From contig NZ_OZ257126.1 in the NCBI RefSeq assembly GCF_965278975.1, forward strand, positions 992,001 to 1,056,000: a stretch of DNA of 64,000 nt, read 5' to 3'. The notes beneath the pieces are model-generated. The model saw nothing but the letters and a program-made list of their open reading frames with translations, was not told where the DNA came from and ran no database searches. Source of the stretch: Ferrovibrio sp965278975 (GTDB lineage Bacteria; Pseudomonadota; Alphaproteobacteria; Ferrovibrionales; Ferrovibrionaceae). The position numbers and the translations under genes were made by a program. Of this stretch, positions 35,388 to 43,743 are shown in pieces (position 1 is the first letter of the stretch; every line of letters begins with the position of its first letter).

Positions 35388-36944
35388 TTAATTGACCGAC
35401 CGCGCGCGCCCTTCCCAGAAGGGCTTGCGCAATTCGGATTTCAGAATCTTGTTCGCCGCCGAAAGCGGGAAGCTGGTGCGGAACTCGACGCTGCGCGGAA
35501 TCTTGAAGCCGCCAATAAGCTGGCGGCAATGTTCGATCAGTTCCTCGGCAGAGGCTTCGGCGCCGTCTTTCAGCGACACGGCGGCATGTACCGCCTCACC
35601 CCAAAGCTCATGCGGGATGCCGAATACGGCACATTCGCGTACCGCCGGATGTTTCAGGATCGCGTTCTCGACTTCCACCGTGTAGACGTTTTCGCCGCCC
35701 GACACGATCATGTCCTTCAGGCGGTCCATCACATAGACATAGCCATCGTCATCCATGTAGCCAAGATCGCCGGTATGCATGTAGCCGTTGCGGATCGCCT
35801 GGGCGGTAAGTTCCGGCTGTTGCCAGTAGCCGAGCATCACCGTGGCGCCGGCCACGGCAATTTCGCCGATCTCGCCGCGCGGCATTTCGCGGTCCTCTGC
35901 ATCGACGATGCGCACATCGAGACCGAGCGCCGCTCGTCCACCCGAAGCCAGGCGATGCGCCACGCCGGGTTCCAGCGTGTGGTCCAGCGGGTCCAGATAT
36001 GTGCAGGCTGGGGAAAGCTCGGTCATGCCATAAGCCTGGCTGAAGCGCACATGCGGCAGCCGCCGCATCAGCGCCTCCAGCGTTGCCGGCGGCATCGGCG
36101 CGCCGCCATAGCCGATCAGTTCCAGGGCCGAGAGGTCGTAGCTATCCAGTGTCGGCTCGTTCAGCACCATGGTCAGCATGGTCGGCACCATCGACACCAT
36201 GGTGATGCGGTGATCATGCAGCGCACGCAGCAAAGCCGGAACGGTGAAGCGCGGGATCAGTACATGGGTGCCGGCGAGGATCGAGTTGGTGAATACGCGA
36301 CTGCCGGCGGCGGCATGGTAGAGCGGCCCGGCATGCAGCCCGACCACATCGCGCAGGCCGCAATGGATGATCGAGTTGTAGGAATTGATATGCATGTTGG
36401 CATGGCTGAGCATCACGCCCTTGGAACGCCCGGTGGTGCCACCGGTATAGAACAAAACCGCCAGATCATCGCCGCCGCGCCCGGCATCTTCGCAGGGGCT
36501 GGCGGCGCGCAGCAGCGCCTCGTAATCCAGCAGGCCGGCAGGAAGCGTACCTTCGCCGGTGAAGATCACATGCCGCAGGCCCGGCGCCAGCGGGCGCAAC
36601 TGTGCTACCTGGGCGGAGAATTCATCATCCACCAGCAGGATTTCGGCACCGCTGTCATTCAGCAGAAAGGCGGTTTCAGGCAGGGCATAGCGGGTGGAAA
36701 CCGGCACGATCACACCGCCGGCCCACATCGTGCCGTAGTAGAATTCCAGATAGCGGTCGCTGGAATGCGCCAGCATGGCAACGCGATCACCGGGCTTCAC
36801 GCCAAGCTGCCGCAGCACGGCGGCAAACCGCGCCACGCGGTCGGTGAATTCGGTCCAGGTCCAGCGCCTGTCGCCGAAAATCACCGCAGGATGCGCCGGC
36901 CGGATCTGCACCGCGCGATGCAGCGAGGCGGTCAGCCGCAGCAT
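35388..36944 (-). CDS. AMP-dependent fatty acid/long-chain acyl-CoA ligase
   Basis: A 518-residue adenylate-forming enzyme, distinct from its neighbour. Motifs are VLFYTGGTTGRSKGVMLSHAN, SQAYGMTELSPACT and HTGDLGYMDDDGYVYVMDRLKDMIVSGGENVY, with the catalytic lysine near LSAANKILKSELR. ATG 36944 is preferred over an upstream TTG-like start because of TAGGGAGGG and the conserved MLRLTASLHRA. The operator at 36987 lies 43 bp upstream. Two ligases in one operon suggest more than one acid or two stages of a pathway need activation. Confidence 0.9.
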   Translation of the reverse strand: MLRLTASLHRAVQIRPAHPAVIFGDRRWTWTEFTDRVARFAAVLRQLGVKPGDRVAMLAHSSDRYLEFYYGTMWAGGVIVPVSTRYALPETAFLLNDSGAEILLVDDEFSAQVAQLRPLAPGLRHVIFTGEGTLPAGLLDYEALLRAASPCEDAGRGGDDLAVLFYTGGTTGRSKGVMLSHANMHINSYNSIIHCGLRDVVGLHAGPLYHAAAGSRVFTNSILAGTHVLIPRFTVPALLRALHDHRITMVSMVPTMLTMVLNEPTLDSYDLSALELIGYGGAPMPPATLEALMRRLPHVRFSQAYGMTELSPACTYLDPLDHTLEPGVAHRLASGGRAALGLDVRIVDAEDREMPRGEIGEIAVAGATVMLGYWQQPELTAQAIRNGYMHTGDLGYMDDDGYVYVMDRLKDMIVSGGENVYTVEVENAILKHPAVRECAVFGIPHELWGEAVHAAVSLKDGAEASAEELIEHCRQLIGGFKIPRSVEFRTSFPLSAANKILKSELRKPFWEGRARSVN

Positions 36945-36986
36945 GCCGAATCCCTCCCTAGAGGACCATTGTTCATTGCCCGACAA

Positions 36987-37011
36987 TTTCGCATAATGAA
37001 ACGTCACTTCG
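36987..37011. promoter_or_regulatory. Putative IclR operator, site 3
   Basis: TTTCG-CATA-ATGAAAC-GTC-ACTTCG matches 16 of 18 fixed positions of the shared element. It lies in the 100-bp divergent region between the ligase operon and an enoyl-CoA hydratase gene. TATGAT (37021-37026) could be the -10 of the latter, putting the site over the -35 region. Confidence 0.65.
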
Positions 37012-37044
37012 CAAGTTCAATATGATCCCTGGGAGGATACGGCG

Positions 37045-37836
37045 ATGAGTGAGCCGGGAACGACTGACGCCGTGGTGCTGGAGCGCCGGGGTGCCGTGGC
37101 CATGCTGCGGCTGAACGAGCCAAAATCGATGAACGCCCTGTCACCCACCATCAAGGCCGGGCTGAGCCAGCATCTGCCTGTGCTGCTGGAAGACGACAGC
37201 GTGCGCTGCCTGCTGATCACCGGCACCGACCGCGCCTTCTGTGCCGGCGGCGATATCCGCGCCATGGACGAGCGCGGCACGCTGCGCAGCCAGGCCCGTA
37301 TGCGCGGCAACTACAACTGGCTGCTGCCGCTGCTCACCGCGCGCAAGCCGGTGATCACGGCGCTGAACGGTGCTGCTGCCGGCGCCGGCTTTGCCCTGGC
37401 GCTGACCGGCGATTATGTGCTGGCCTCCACCGAGGCACGCTTCCGGTCTGGCTTCTTCGGCATCGCCGCCGTGCCTGATCTCGGCCTCGCCTATACCCTG
37501 CCGCGCGCCGTCGGCATGCTGCGGGCCAAGGAAATCCTGTTCTCGAACCGCGATGTGGATGCCGAGGAAGCTTTGCGCATCGGCCTGGTGAGCCGCGTGA
37601 TCGCAGCCGACAAGCTGACGGAAGAGGCCCTCAAGCTGGCGGAGCAGCTCGCCGCCGGCCCCACCGCCAGCTATGGCCTGGCGAAAGGCCTGCTGCAACG
37701 CGCCTATAACCTGCCGCTGGAAAGCTTCCTGGAAACCGAGGCCCTCACACAGACCACGGCTTTCGGCAGCGATGATATCGGCGAAGGCATTGCCGCTTTC
37801 AAGGGCAAGCGCAAGCCGGCCTTCCAGGGCAGGTAG
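37045..37836 (+). CDS. Enoyl-CoA hydratase/isomerase family protein
   Basis: A 263-residue crotonase-fold enzyme. The oxyanion-hole motifs are FCAGGDIRAM and NGAAAGAGFALALTGDYVLAS. The position of the second catalytic Glu holds D in FFGIAAVPDLGLAYTLPR, like several PaaG/isomerase members, so isomerase or hydratase activity is open. GGGAGGAT lies upstream of ATG 37045. Transcribed from the same divergent region as the ligases. Confidence 0.88.
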   Translation: MSEPGTTDAVVLERRGAVAMLRLNEPKSMNALSPTIKAGLSQHLPVLLEDDSVRCLLITGTDRAFCAGGDIRAMDERGTLRSQARMRGNYNWLLPLLTARKPVITALNGAAAGAGFALALTGDYVLASTEARFRSGFFGIAAVPDLGLAYTLPRAVGMLRAKEILFSNRDVDAEEALRIGLVSRVIAADKLTEEALKLAEQLAAGPTASYGLAKGLLQRAYNLPLESFLETEALTQTTAFGSDDIGEGIAAFKGKRKPAFQGR

Positions 37837-37839
37837 AGG

Positions 37840-39222
37840 CTACTTTTTCGACCAATCGGTGAAATGGACGGTGGCGGCGGTGGCCAGGCCATAGGCCGCC
37901 ATCGACACACCGGCCAGGGCAAACAGCGTCCAGACCGGGGCGCCGATCTGGCTCAGCCACCAGCCGCCCGCCGCCACCAGCACCAGCCGCAAGGTCGCGG
38001 TGAGCACCGGCCCGACGATGCGGCCGGCTCCCTGCGAGGCGAAATAAAGGCAGAGGCCGATACCGAAAAACGGGAAGCCGAAGCCGGCCGCCGTGAGATA
38101 TTGCCGCGCTGCTTCCAGCACCGCCGGATCGCGGGTGAACAGTCCCGACCAGCTTTCCGGCGCGATCACCACCACCAGGCCGATCAGGCCGAGCGCGCTG
38201 GCGGCCACCGCACCGGCGGTCCAGGCCACCTTGCGCGCCCGCGCCACCGCACCGGCGCCCACCGCCATGCCCACCATCGGCACGCAGGCGACACCGACCG
38301 AGAAGGCAATCGGCACCAGCAGGAATTCCAGCCGCGCACCGATGCCATAGCCGGCCAGCGCCTCGGTGCCGAAACGCGCCACCAGGCCGGTGAAGATCAG
38401 CACGGTGAGCACCGATTGCAGCGGCGAGAGGCAGGCAATGGCGCCAACTTTCAGAATGTCGACGAACATGGCGCGCTGAAACGGCACGCCGCGGAAACGC
38501 AGCACCAGCCGCGAGCGGCCCGAAATCAGGTACCAGAGCAGCACCAGGGCCGCCAGGCCGAAGGCCGTCACCTGCGCGATGGCCAGGCCGATGATGCCGA
38601 TGCCCGCGAAACTGCCAAAGCCAAGGCCGAGGAAGCCGCCCAGCAGCACCTGGAAACCGGCCAGCAGCAGGCCGAGCAGCGAAGGCATCGCCATATTGCC
38701 GGTACCGCGCAGCACGGAAGCCAGCGTGTTGAACAGCCAGATCGCCAGGGCACCGATGAACAGCGTGTTGGAATAGATCACCGCCTGTTCCAGCGTGCCG
38801 CCGCTGCCGCCCAACAGGCGGTAGATTGCGGGTCCTAGCGTGAGAAAGAACAGCGTGAAACCGGCCGCCGCGATCACCGCGATCGCAATGGCATGCAGCG
38901 CCAGGGCATTGGCCTTGGCAATGTCGCCGCCGCCAATGGCACGGCTGACGGCGGAGGAGACGCCACCGCCCATGGCACCCGCCGACATCATCTGCATCAG
39001 CATCACCATCGGGAAAGCCAGCGCCATTGCCGCCAGCGGCTCGACGCCCAGGCGGCCGACATAGGCAGTCTCGGCCACGGCGGCGAGCGCCGTCGCCAGC
39101 ATGGCAATGGTGTTCGGCACCGTCAGCCGCAGCAAGGTCGAAAGAATCGGCGCGGTGATCAACTTCTCGCCCACCAACGGCGCCTTGACCGGCTTCTGCA
39201 TCGGCTGCTGCATGTTCATCAC
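37840..39222 (-). CDS. MATE-family multidrug/Na+ efflux transporter
   Basis: A 460-residue membrane protein with about 12 hydrophobic segments and the internal two-fold symmetry of MATE (NorM/DinF) exporters. TVPNTIAMLATALAAVAETAYVGRLGVEPLAAMALAFP is the first-repeat signature, and LSPLQSVLTVLIFTGLVARFGTEALAGYGIGARLEFL is the equivalent part of the second repeat. It overlaps the TetR gene by 4 bp and is presumably repressed by it. Confidence 0.92.
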   Translation of the reverse strand: MMNMQQPMQKPVKAPLVGEKLITAPILSTLLRLTVPNTIAMLATALAAVAETAYVGRLGVEPLAAMALAFPMVMLMQMMSAGAMGGGVSSAVSRAIGGGDIAKANALALHAIAIAVIAAAGFTLFFLTLGPAIYRLLGGSGGTLEQAVIYSNTLFIGALAIWLFNTLASVLRGTGNMAMPSLLGLLLAGFQVLLGGFLGLGFGSFAGIGIIGLAIAQVTAFGLAALVLLWYLISGRSRLVLRFRGVPFQRAMFVDILKVGAIACLSPLQSVLTVLIFTGLVARFGTEALAGYGIGARLEFLLVPIAFSVGVACVPMVGMAVGAGAVARARKVAWTAGAVAASALGLIGLVVVIAPESWSGLFTRDPAVLEAARQYLTAAGFGFPFFGIGLCLYFASQGAGRIVGPVLTATLRLVLVAAGGWWLSQIGAPVWTLFALAGVSMAAYGLATAATVHFTDWSKK

Positions 39223-39824
39223 ACCACCTTCTGGCGCAGTTCCTGCCGCGCTGCTTCAAGCACCGCATCCGAAAGCGCCGGATCGGCAATGGCGCGCGAC
39301 AGGGCGACGGCGCCGGCCATCTGCGCGATCAAGGCCAGGGCCTGCTGGCGCTTTTTCACTTCGCTGCCTTTGAGTTTGGCCGCCACGCGCCCGGCCATGC
39401 TGGCCACACCGGCATCGAAGGCGGCGCGGGCGGCGGGTGCTGCATGGGGCATGTGATTGATCAGCGTGGTGATCGGGCAGCCGCTGCCGGGATCGTCGCG
39501 GTGGCGGCGCGAAACATAACTGTCGATCCAGGCGGTCAGCGTGTCGCTTTCCGGGTCCAGCACCGCACGCGCCTCGCGCTTGGCTCGCGCGGTAGCGAAC
39601 ATCCAGGCAATGGCCTCGGCGATCAGCGCATCCTTCGATTCGAAATGGGCATAGAAGCCGCCATGGGTCAGTCCGGCTTCGCGCATCACCTCCAGCACGC
39701 CGACACGGCCCGGCCCCTCGGCGCGGATGGCACGCGCGGCGGCACGCAGCACCTTCTCATGGGTTTCCTGCTTGCGCGGACTGGGCAATGGACGGGTGTT
39801 ACGGGCTGAAACGGTACGCGGCAT
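39219..39824 (-). CDS. TetR-family repressor of the MATE gene
   Basis: A 201-residue regulator. The helix-turn-helix is VGVLEVMREAGLTHGGFYAHFESKDALIAEAIAW. The C-terminal part has SGCPITTLINHMPHAAP, seen in several alphaproteobacterial TetR proteins. ATG 39824 has GGAG upstream. Two overlapping perfect palindromes lie just upstream at 39843-39877 and are the probable operator. Co-transcribed with the exporter through a 4-bp stop/start overlap. Confidence 0.92.
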   Translation of the reverse strand: MPRTVSARNTRPLPSPRKQETHEKVLRAAARAIRAEGPGRVGVLEVMREAGLTHGGFYAHFESKDALIAEAIAWMFATARAKREARAVLDPESDTLTAWIDSYVSRRHRDDPGSGCPITTLINHMPHAAPAARAAFDAGVASMAGRVAAKLKGSEVKKRQQALALIAQMAGAVALSRAIADPALSDAVLEAARQELRQKVV

Positions 39825-39842
39825 GGCGGCTCCGGGAGTGAA

Positions 39843-39877
39843 ATATGATAAATATCATATGATGATGATCATCATAT
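39843..39877. promoter_or_regulatory. Two overlapping perfect palindromes, probable TetR operator
   Basis: ATATGATA-AA-TATCATAT (39843-39860) and ATATGATGAT-G-ATCATCATAT (39857-39877) share the four bases ATAT. Both are perfect dyads built on ATATGAT, in the promoter of the TetR-MATE operon. Confidence 0.8.
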
Positions 39878-39917
39878 TGGCAAGCCCACACCAGAGAATC
39901 GCTGAAACCGGCAGCTT

Positions 39918-40055
39918 TCAGCCCTTAAGCGCCCATTTGATCAGGTAGCCGACACTGGCGACGCTGAGTACGCCGCCGGCCCAGAGTGCTGCGAACCACA
40001 GCAGGCGCCGCGCCCATGGCTTGTTGGCGCCTTGTGCTTCAGTGATATCCGGCAT
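39918..40055 (-). CDS. DUF2474-family small subunit of a bd-type oxidase (CydX-like)
   Basis: A 45-residue single-pass membrane protein beginning MPDITEAQGANK, with the membrane segment LLWFAALWAGGVLSVASVGYLI. It starts within the last codons of the subunit II gene (17-bp overlap) and closes the oxidase operon. DUF2474 proteins occupy the position that CydX holds in E. coli and probably stabilise the heme groups of the CioAB-type oxidase. Confidence 0.8.
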   Translation of the reverse strand: MPDITEAQGANKPWARRLLWFAALWAGGVLSVASVGYLIKWALKG

Positions 40056-41046
40056 GCTTGTCCACCTTGCCGCGGAACACCCAATAGGCATAGCCGGTAT
40101 AGGCCAGGATGACCGGCAGCAGCACCAGCGCGCCGACCAGCAGGAAGCCCAGGCTGATATCCGGCGCGGCGGCATCCCAGATGGTGATGCTGGGCGGCAG
40201 CATCAGCGGCCAGAAGCTGATGCCGAGTCCGATATAGGACAGCACGAACAGCGCCAGCGCGGCGAGGAAGGGCTGCTTCTCGCGGCCTTTATCCCGCAGG
40301 CCGCGCCACAAGGCCCAGGCGGCAACCAGCACCAGCAGAGGCATCGGCGCGGTGAGTGCGATATTGGGCCAGGTGAACCAGCGCGCCAGGAACTTGGCAT
40401 CGAGGAATGGTGTCCACAGGCTGACCACGCCAATCATGCCGACCAGCACGATGGCGAGCCGGCGGGCATAGCCATAGCAGCGCGCCTGGATCTCGCCATC
40501 GGTCTTGATGATCAGCCAGCAGGCGCCGAGCAGGCAGTAGCCGGCGGCCAGCGCGAAGCCGGTGGCGAGGCTGAACGGCGACAGCCAATCCCACCAACCG
40601 CCGGCATAGGCGCGGTCCACCACCTTGATACCCTGGATCAGGCCGCCGAGCGCGACCCCTTGAGTGAAAGCCGCCAGCACCGAGCCGATGGCGAAGGCAT
40701 AATCCCACACCCGCTTCCAGCTCGTGGTGCGCCAGCGGAATTCAAAGGCGACACCCCGGAAGATCAGACCGAGCAGCATCAGGGTGATCGGCGCATACAG
40801 TGCCGGCAACACGATCGAGTAGGCCAGCGGGAAAGCCGCCAGCAGCCCGCCGCCGCCCAGGATCAGCCAGGTTTCGTTGCCGTCCCACACGGGTGCTACG
40901 GAATTCATCAGTGTGTCGCGTTCATCCTCGCGCTTGAACAGCGGAAACAGCATGCCGACGCCAAGGTCGAAGCCATCGAGGATGACATAAGCGATGATGG
41001 CAACGGCGATCAGGCCGGCCCAGATCAGCGGCAGGTCGAGCGTCAT
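40039..41046 (-). CDS. cioB: Cytochrome bd-type ubiquinol oxidase subunit II (CioB type)
   Basis: A 335-residue membrane protein with about 8-9 helices. The start MTLDLPLIWAGLIAVAIIAYVILDGFDLGVGMLFP and APVWDGNETWLILGGGGLLAAFP are subunit II signatures. It forms the heterodimer with CioA in the inner membrane. The start overlaps the subunit I stop by 4 bp. The length (335, not about 380 as in E. coli CydB) is that of the cyanide-insensitive CIO branch. Confidence 0.93.
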   Translation of the reverse strand: MTLDLPLIWAGLIAVAIIAYVILDGFDLGVGMLFPLFKREDERDTLMNSVAPVWDGNETWLILGGGGLLAAFPLAYSIVLPALYAPITLMLLGLIFRGVAFEFRWRTTSWKRVWDYAFAIGSVLAAFTQGVALGGLIQGIKVVDRAYAGGWWDWLSPFSLATGFALAAGYCLLGACWLIIKTDGEIQARCYGYARRLAIVLVGMIGVVSLWTPFLDAKFLARWFTWPNIALTAPMPLLVLVAAWALWRGLRDKGREKQPFLAALALFVLSYIGLGISFWPLMLPPSITIWDAAAPDISLGFLLVGALVLLPVILAYTGYAYWVFRGKVDKHAGYH

Positions 41047-42470
41047 GGCGTGCCTCCCCCACTCATATTGGCATTGGCCTGATTCATCGCCGGCCCCGGC
41101 ATGATGCCGGCCGAGCGGATCGGCGCCTCAGCCGCCGGTGCATGCAGATCATCGGGTCCGGGCCGTTTGCCCATCATGCGCAGCAGGTAGAAAATACCGG
41201 CGCCGAAAACGATGAAGTAGACGATGACAAAGGCGACCAGCGAGGCGGCAACGCCGGGCAGGCCGATGGGCGATACCGCATCCGCCGTGCGCAGCAGGCC
41301 GTAGATCACATAGGGCTGGCGGCCGACTTCGGTGGTAACCCAGCCGGCCAGCACCGCGATGAAGCCGCTCGGCCCCATCAGCAGGGCGGCCTTGTGCAGC
41401 CAGGGCAGATCATAAAGCAGACCGCGCCAGCGCAACAGCAAGGTGACGCCGCCGAGCAAAGCCATCAGCAGGCCAAGCCCGACCATGATGCGGAAGCTCC
41501 AGAACACCACATGGGCCGGCGGCCAATCCTGGCGCGGGAAATCCTTCAGGCCCTTCACCTCGCCCTCCCAGTCATGGGTCAGGATCAGGCTGCCGAGCTT
41601 TGGAATCGCGATGGCGTATTTGGTTTCGGCGGCATCGTTGTCGGGCCAGCCGAACAGGATCAGCGGCGCGCCGCGATGGGTGTCGTAATGCCCTTCCATC
41701 GCCGCCACCTTGGCCGGCTGGTGCTTCAGCGTGTTCAGCCCATGGAAATCGCCGGCAACGATCTGGATCGGCGCCACGATGGCCGCCATCCACATCGCCA
41801 TGGAGAACATCACCCGCGCGGCGGCGTTCGATTTGTCTTTCAGCAGATGCCAGGCGCCAACCGCGCCGACCACGAAGGCGGTGGTGAGATAGGCCGCCAG
41901 CACCATATGCACCAGGCGGTAGGGGAAAGAGGGGTTGAAGATCACGGCCAGCCAATCGACCGGCACGAACTGGCCGTTGGCAGCGATTTCATAGCCGGTT
42001 GGCGTCTGCATCCAGCTATTCACCGCCAGGATCCAGAAGGCCGACAGAAACGTGCCGAAGGCGACCATGGCGGTGGCGAACATGTGCAGGCCCTTGCCCA
42101 CCTTGTTCATGCCGAACAGCATGACGCCAAGGAAACCGGCTTCGAGGAAAAAGGCCGAGAGCACTTCATAGCCCATCAAGGGGCCGATCACCGGGCCGGC
42201 CCGATCGGAAAACACCGACCAGTTGGTGCCGAACTGGTAACTCATCACCAGGCCGGAGACGACGCCCATGGCGAAGCTGACGGCGAAAATCTTCAGCCAG
42301 AAGCGGAAGACCTGCAGATAGACAGCGCGGCCGGTCAGCAGCCACAGGCCTTCCAGCACCGCCAGATAGCTTGCCAGCCCGATGGTGAAGGCCGGAAACA
42401 CGATATGGAAGGAGACGGTGAAGGCGAATTGCGCCCGCGCCAGAAACAGCGGATCGAACAGCACGTCCAT
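41043..42470 (-). CDS. cioA: Cytochrome bd-type ubiquinol oxidase subunit I (CioA type)
   Basis: A 475-residue quinol oxidase subunit carrying the hemes b558, b595 and d. Heme-ligand His22 is in AFTVSFHIVFPAF. The methionine ligand of b558 is in VFWSFRIMVGLG, and GWVTTEVGRQPYVIYGLLRT is conserved near heme d. The quinol-binding Q loop is short, which marks the CIO (cyanide-insensitive) branch. It would allow respiration with low proton yield under cyanide, nitric oxide or low-oxygen stress. First gene of the three-gene operon. Confidence 0.94.
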   Translation of the reverse strand: MDVLFDPLFLARAQFAFTVSFHIVFPAFTIGLASYLAVLEGLWLLTGRAVYLQVFRFWLKIFAVSFAMGVVSGLVMSYQFGTNWSVFSDRAGPVIGPLMGYEVLSAFFLEAGFLGVMLFGMNKVGKGLHMFATAMVAFGTFLSAFWILAVNSWMQTPTGYEIAANGQFVPVDWLAVIFNPSFPYRLVHMVLAAYLTTAFVVGAVGAWHLLKDKSNAAARVMFSMAMWMAAIVAPIQIVAGDFHGLNTLKHQPAKVAAMEGHYDTHRGAPLILFGWPDNDAAETKYAIAIPKLGSLILTHDWEGEVKGLKDFPRQDWPPAHVVFWSFRIMVGLGLLMALLGGVTLLLRWRGLLYDLPWLHKAALLMGPSGFIAVLAGWVTTEVGRQPYVIYGLLRTADAVSPIGLPGVAASLVAFVIVYFIVFGAGIFYLLRMMGKRPGPDDLHAPAAEAPIRSAGIMPGPAMNQANANMSGGGTP

Positions 42471-42651
42471 GGTTCACCCCAGGCGTTGCCGCGGCACCGG
42501 GCCGCATGGATTATTCCACCACGTTCCCCTGTTGAAATCCATGGGTCATTACCCCGGCAGATTGCCGCGCGGCGGATCGTCGCAAGCATTAAGGGTTGTT
42601 TGCTACCTGTGGTCGACAGCACCGGCGCCGGATGCTTTACTCCAGGGACCA

Positions 42652-43149
42652 ATGTCACCTCGCCCCGCCATAGAGCCGTTCACGCCCCGCAGCGCATCCG
42701 AGCTGCTGGAAAAGGGCGCGGATTATGCTGCGCTGTTCGAGTATTGGCAGCGCCTGCGCGGCGATGATGCATTGCCCGACTGGCGCCGCTTCGATCCGAT
42801 CCAGATGCCCAGGCATCTCTCCCGCCTCTGGGCCATCGAGGTGCATGAGCCTTTCCGGCTGCGCTACCGCGTGGTCGGCACGCATATCTCCGCTTCCTAT
42901 GGCCGTGATCCCACCGGACGCTGGGTGGATGACGTGTGGCCGCATTTCGGCCAGGAGCAGGGCGGCCGCTACCGCGAGGCCATCCTGCGCGCCGAACCCG
43001 CCTTTCGCCGGGGCAAGCCGCGCATGATGGTGCAGCGCGAATGGGGCATGATCGAGAATCTGTTGCTGCCCTTCCGCTTCGAGGGCCTGTTCGGCCTGGT
43101 GCTCGGCTATTCGCATCTCTACGACGCCGACGGACAGCAGATTTACTGA
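42652..43149 (+). CDS. PAS-domain protein (alphaproteobacterial PAS_5 type)
   Basis: A 165-residue single-domain protein. DDALPDWRRFDPIQMPRHLSRLWAIEV and RYRVVGTHISASYGRDPTGRWVDDVWP form the pattern of the alphaproteobacterial PAS_5 (DUF1488-like neighbourhood) family, followed by MMVQREWGMIENLLLPFRFEGLFGLVLGYSHLY. No output domain is present, so it may sense a ligand for a partner kinase. ATG 42652 follows CCAGGGACC. It is divergent from the bd oxidase operon across 181 bp, so a link to redox or oxygen state is possible. Confidence 0.78.
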   Translation: MSPRPAIEPFTPRSASELLEKGADYAALFEYWQRLRGDDALPDWRRFDPIQMPRHLSRLWAIEVHEPFRLRYRVVGTHISASYGRDPTGRWVDDVWPHFGQEQGGRYREAILRAEPAFRRGKPRMMVQREWGMIENLLLPFRFEGLFGLVLGYSHLYDADGQQIY

Positions 43150-43210
43150 GCCGAAGCATGAAGCCAGGAGGCCAAGGCAGGCCCGCGCGTGACTGATTGG
43201 GCTTGCCAGA

Positions 43211-43235
43211 TCATATACAAAGCTTATCATATACA
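43211..43235. promoter_or_regulatory. Direct repeats upstream of MarR-EmrAB operon
   Basis: TCATATACA occurs at 43211-43219 and again at 43227-43235, 16 bp apart, in the AT-rich region upstream of the MarR start at 43279. These may be promoter or operator half-sites. Confidence 0.45.
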
Positions 43236-43278
43236 GAGCAATCTATTTTTGTTCCCACTCCTTTTCCGTCCCCGTCCA

Positions 43279-43743
43279 ATGCCCACAGAAAATCCCCAAC
43301 AGCATGTCGGCTTCCTGATGCACGACGTGGCGCGCCTGCTGCGCAAGCAGTTCGAGCAGCGCGCCCGCGCCTTCGGCATGGGCTTCACCCGCGCCCATTG
43401 GTCGGTGCTGTCGCATCTCTCGCGCCATGAAGGCATCCACCAGGCCGGCCTGGCCGAAATCCTGGAAATCGAGCCGATCAGCCTGGTGCGGCTGCTCGAC
43501 CGCCTGGAAAGCGACGGGCTGGTGGAGCGGCGGCCCGATCCGCGCGACCGCCGCACCCGCCGCCTCTACCTCACGCCGGCAGCGCATCCGGTGCTGACCA
43601 ATATGCGCGCCCTTGGCGCGGCGGTGCGCCAGGAGGCCCTGGCCGGCATCAACCGGGCGGATCAGGAAAAGCTGGTTGCCGCGCTGCAGGTGATGAAGGC
43701 GAACCTCCTGCAAGGCGATGCGGAGGACGCCGGCAATGGATGA
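43279..43743 (+). CDS. MarR-family regulator of an EmrAB-type efflux operon
   Basis: A 154-residue winged-helix protein. The DNA-binding stretch is HQAGLAEILEIEPISLVRLLDRLESDGLVERR, and the wing is PDPRDRRTRRLYLTPAAHP. ATG 43279 is chosen because the longer frame upstream begins in AT-rich promoter DNA. It overlaps the next gene by 8 bp. In many proteobacteria this three-gene order is an autoregulated drug efflux system. Confidence 0.92.
   Translation: MPTENPQQHVGFLMHDVARLLRKQFEQRARAFGMGFTRAHWSVLSHLSRHEGIHQAGLAEILEIEPISLVRLLDRLESDGLVERRPDPRDRRTRRLYLTPAAHPVLTNMRALGAAVRQEALAGINRADQEKLVAALQVMKANLLQGDAEDAGNG

Noticed and set aside
42471..42651. An FNR/ANR box in the bd oxidase promoter region
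   Set aside because: No TTGAT-N4-ATCAA-like dyad was found on reading the 181 bp.
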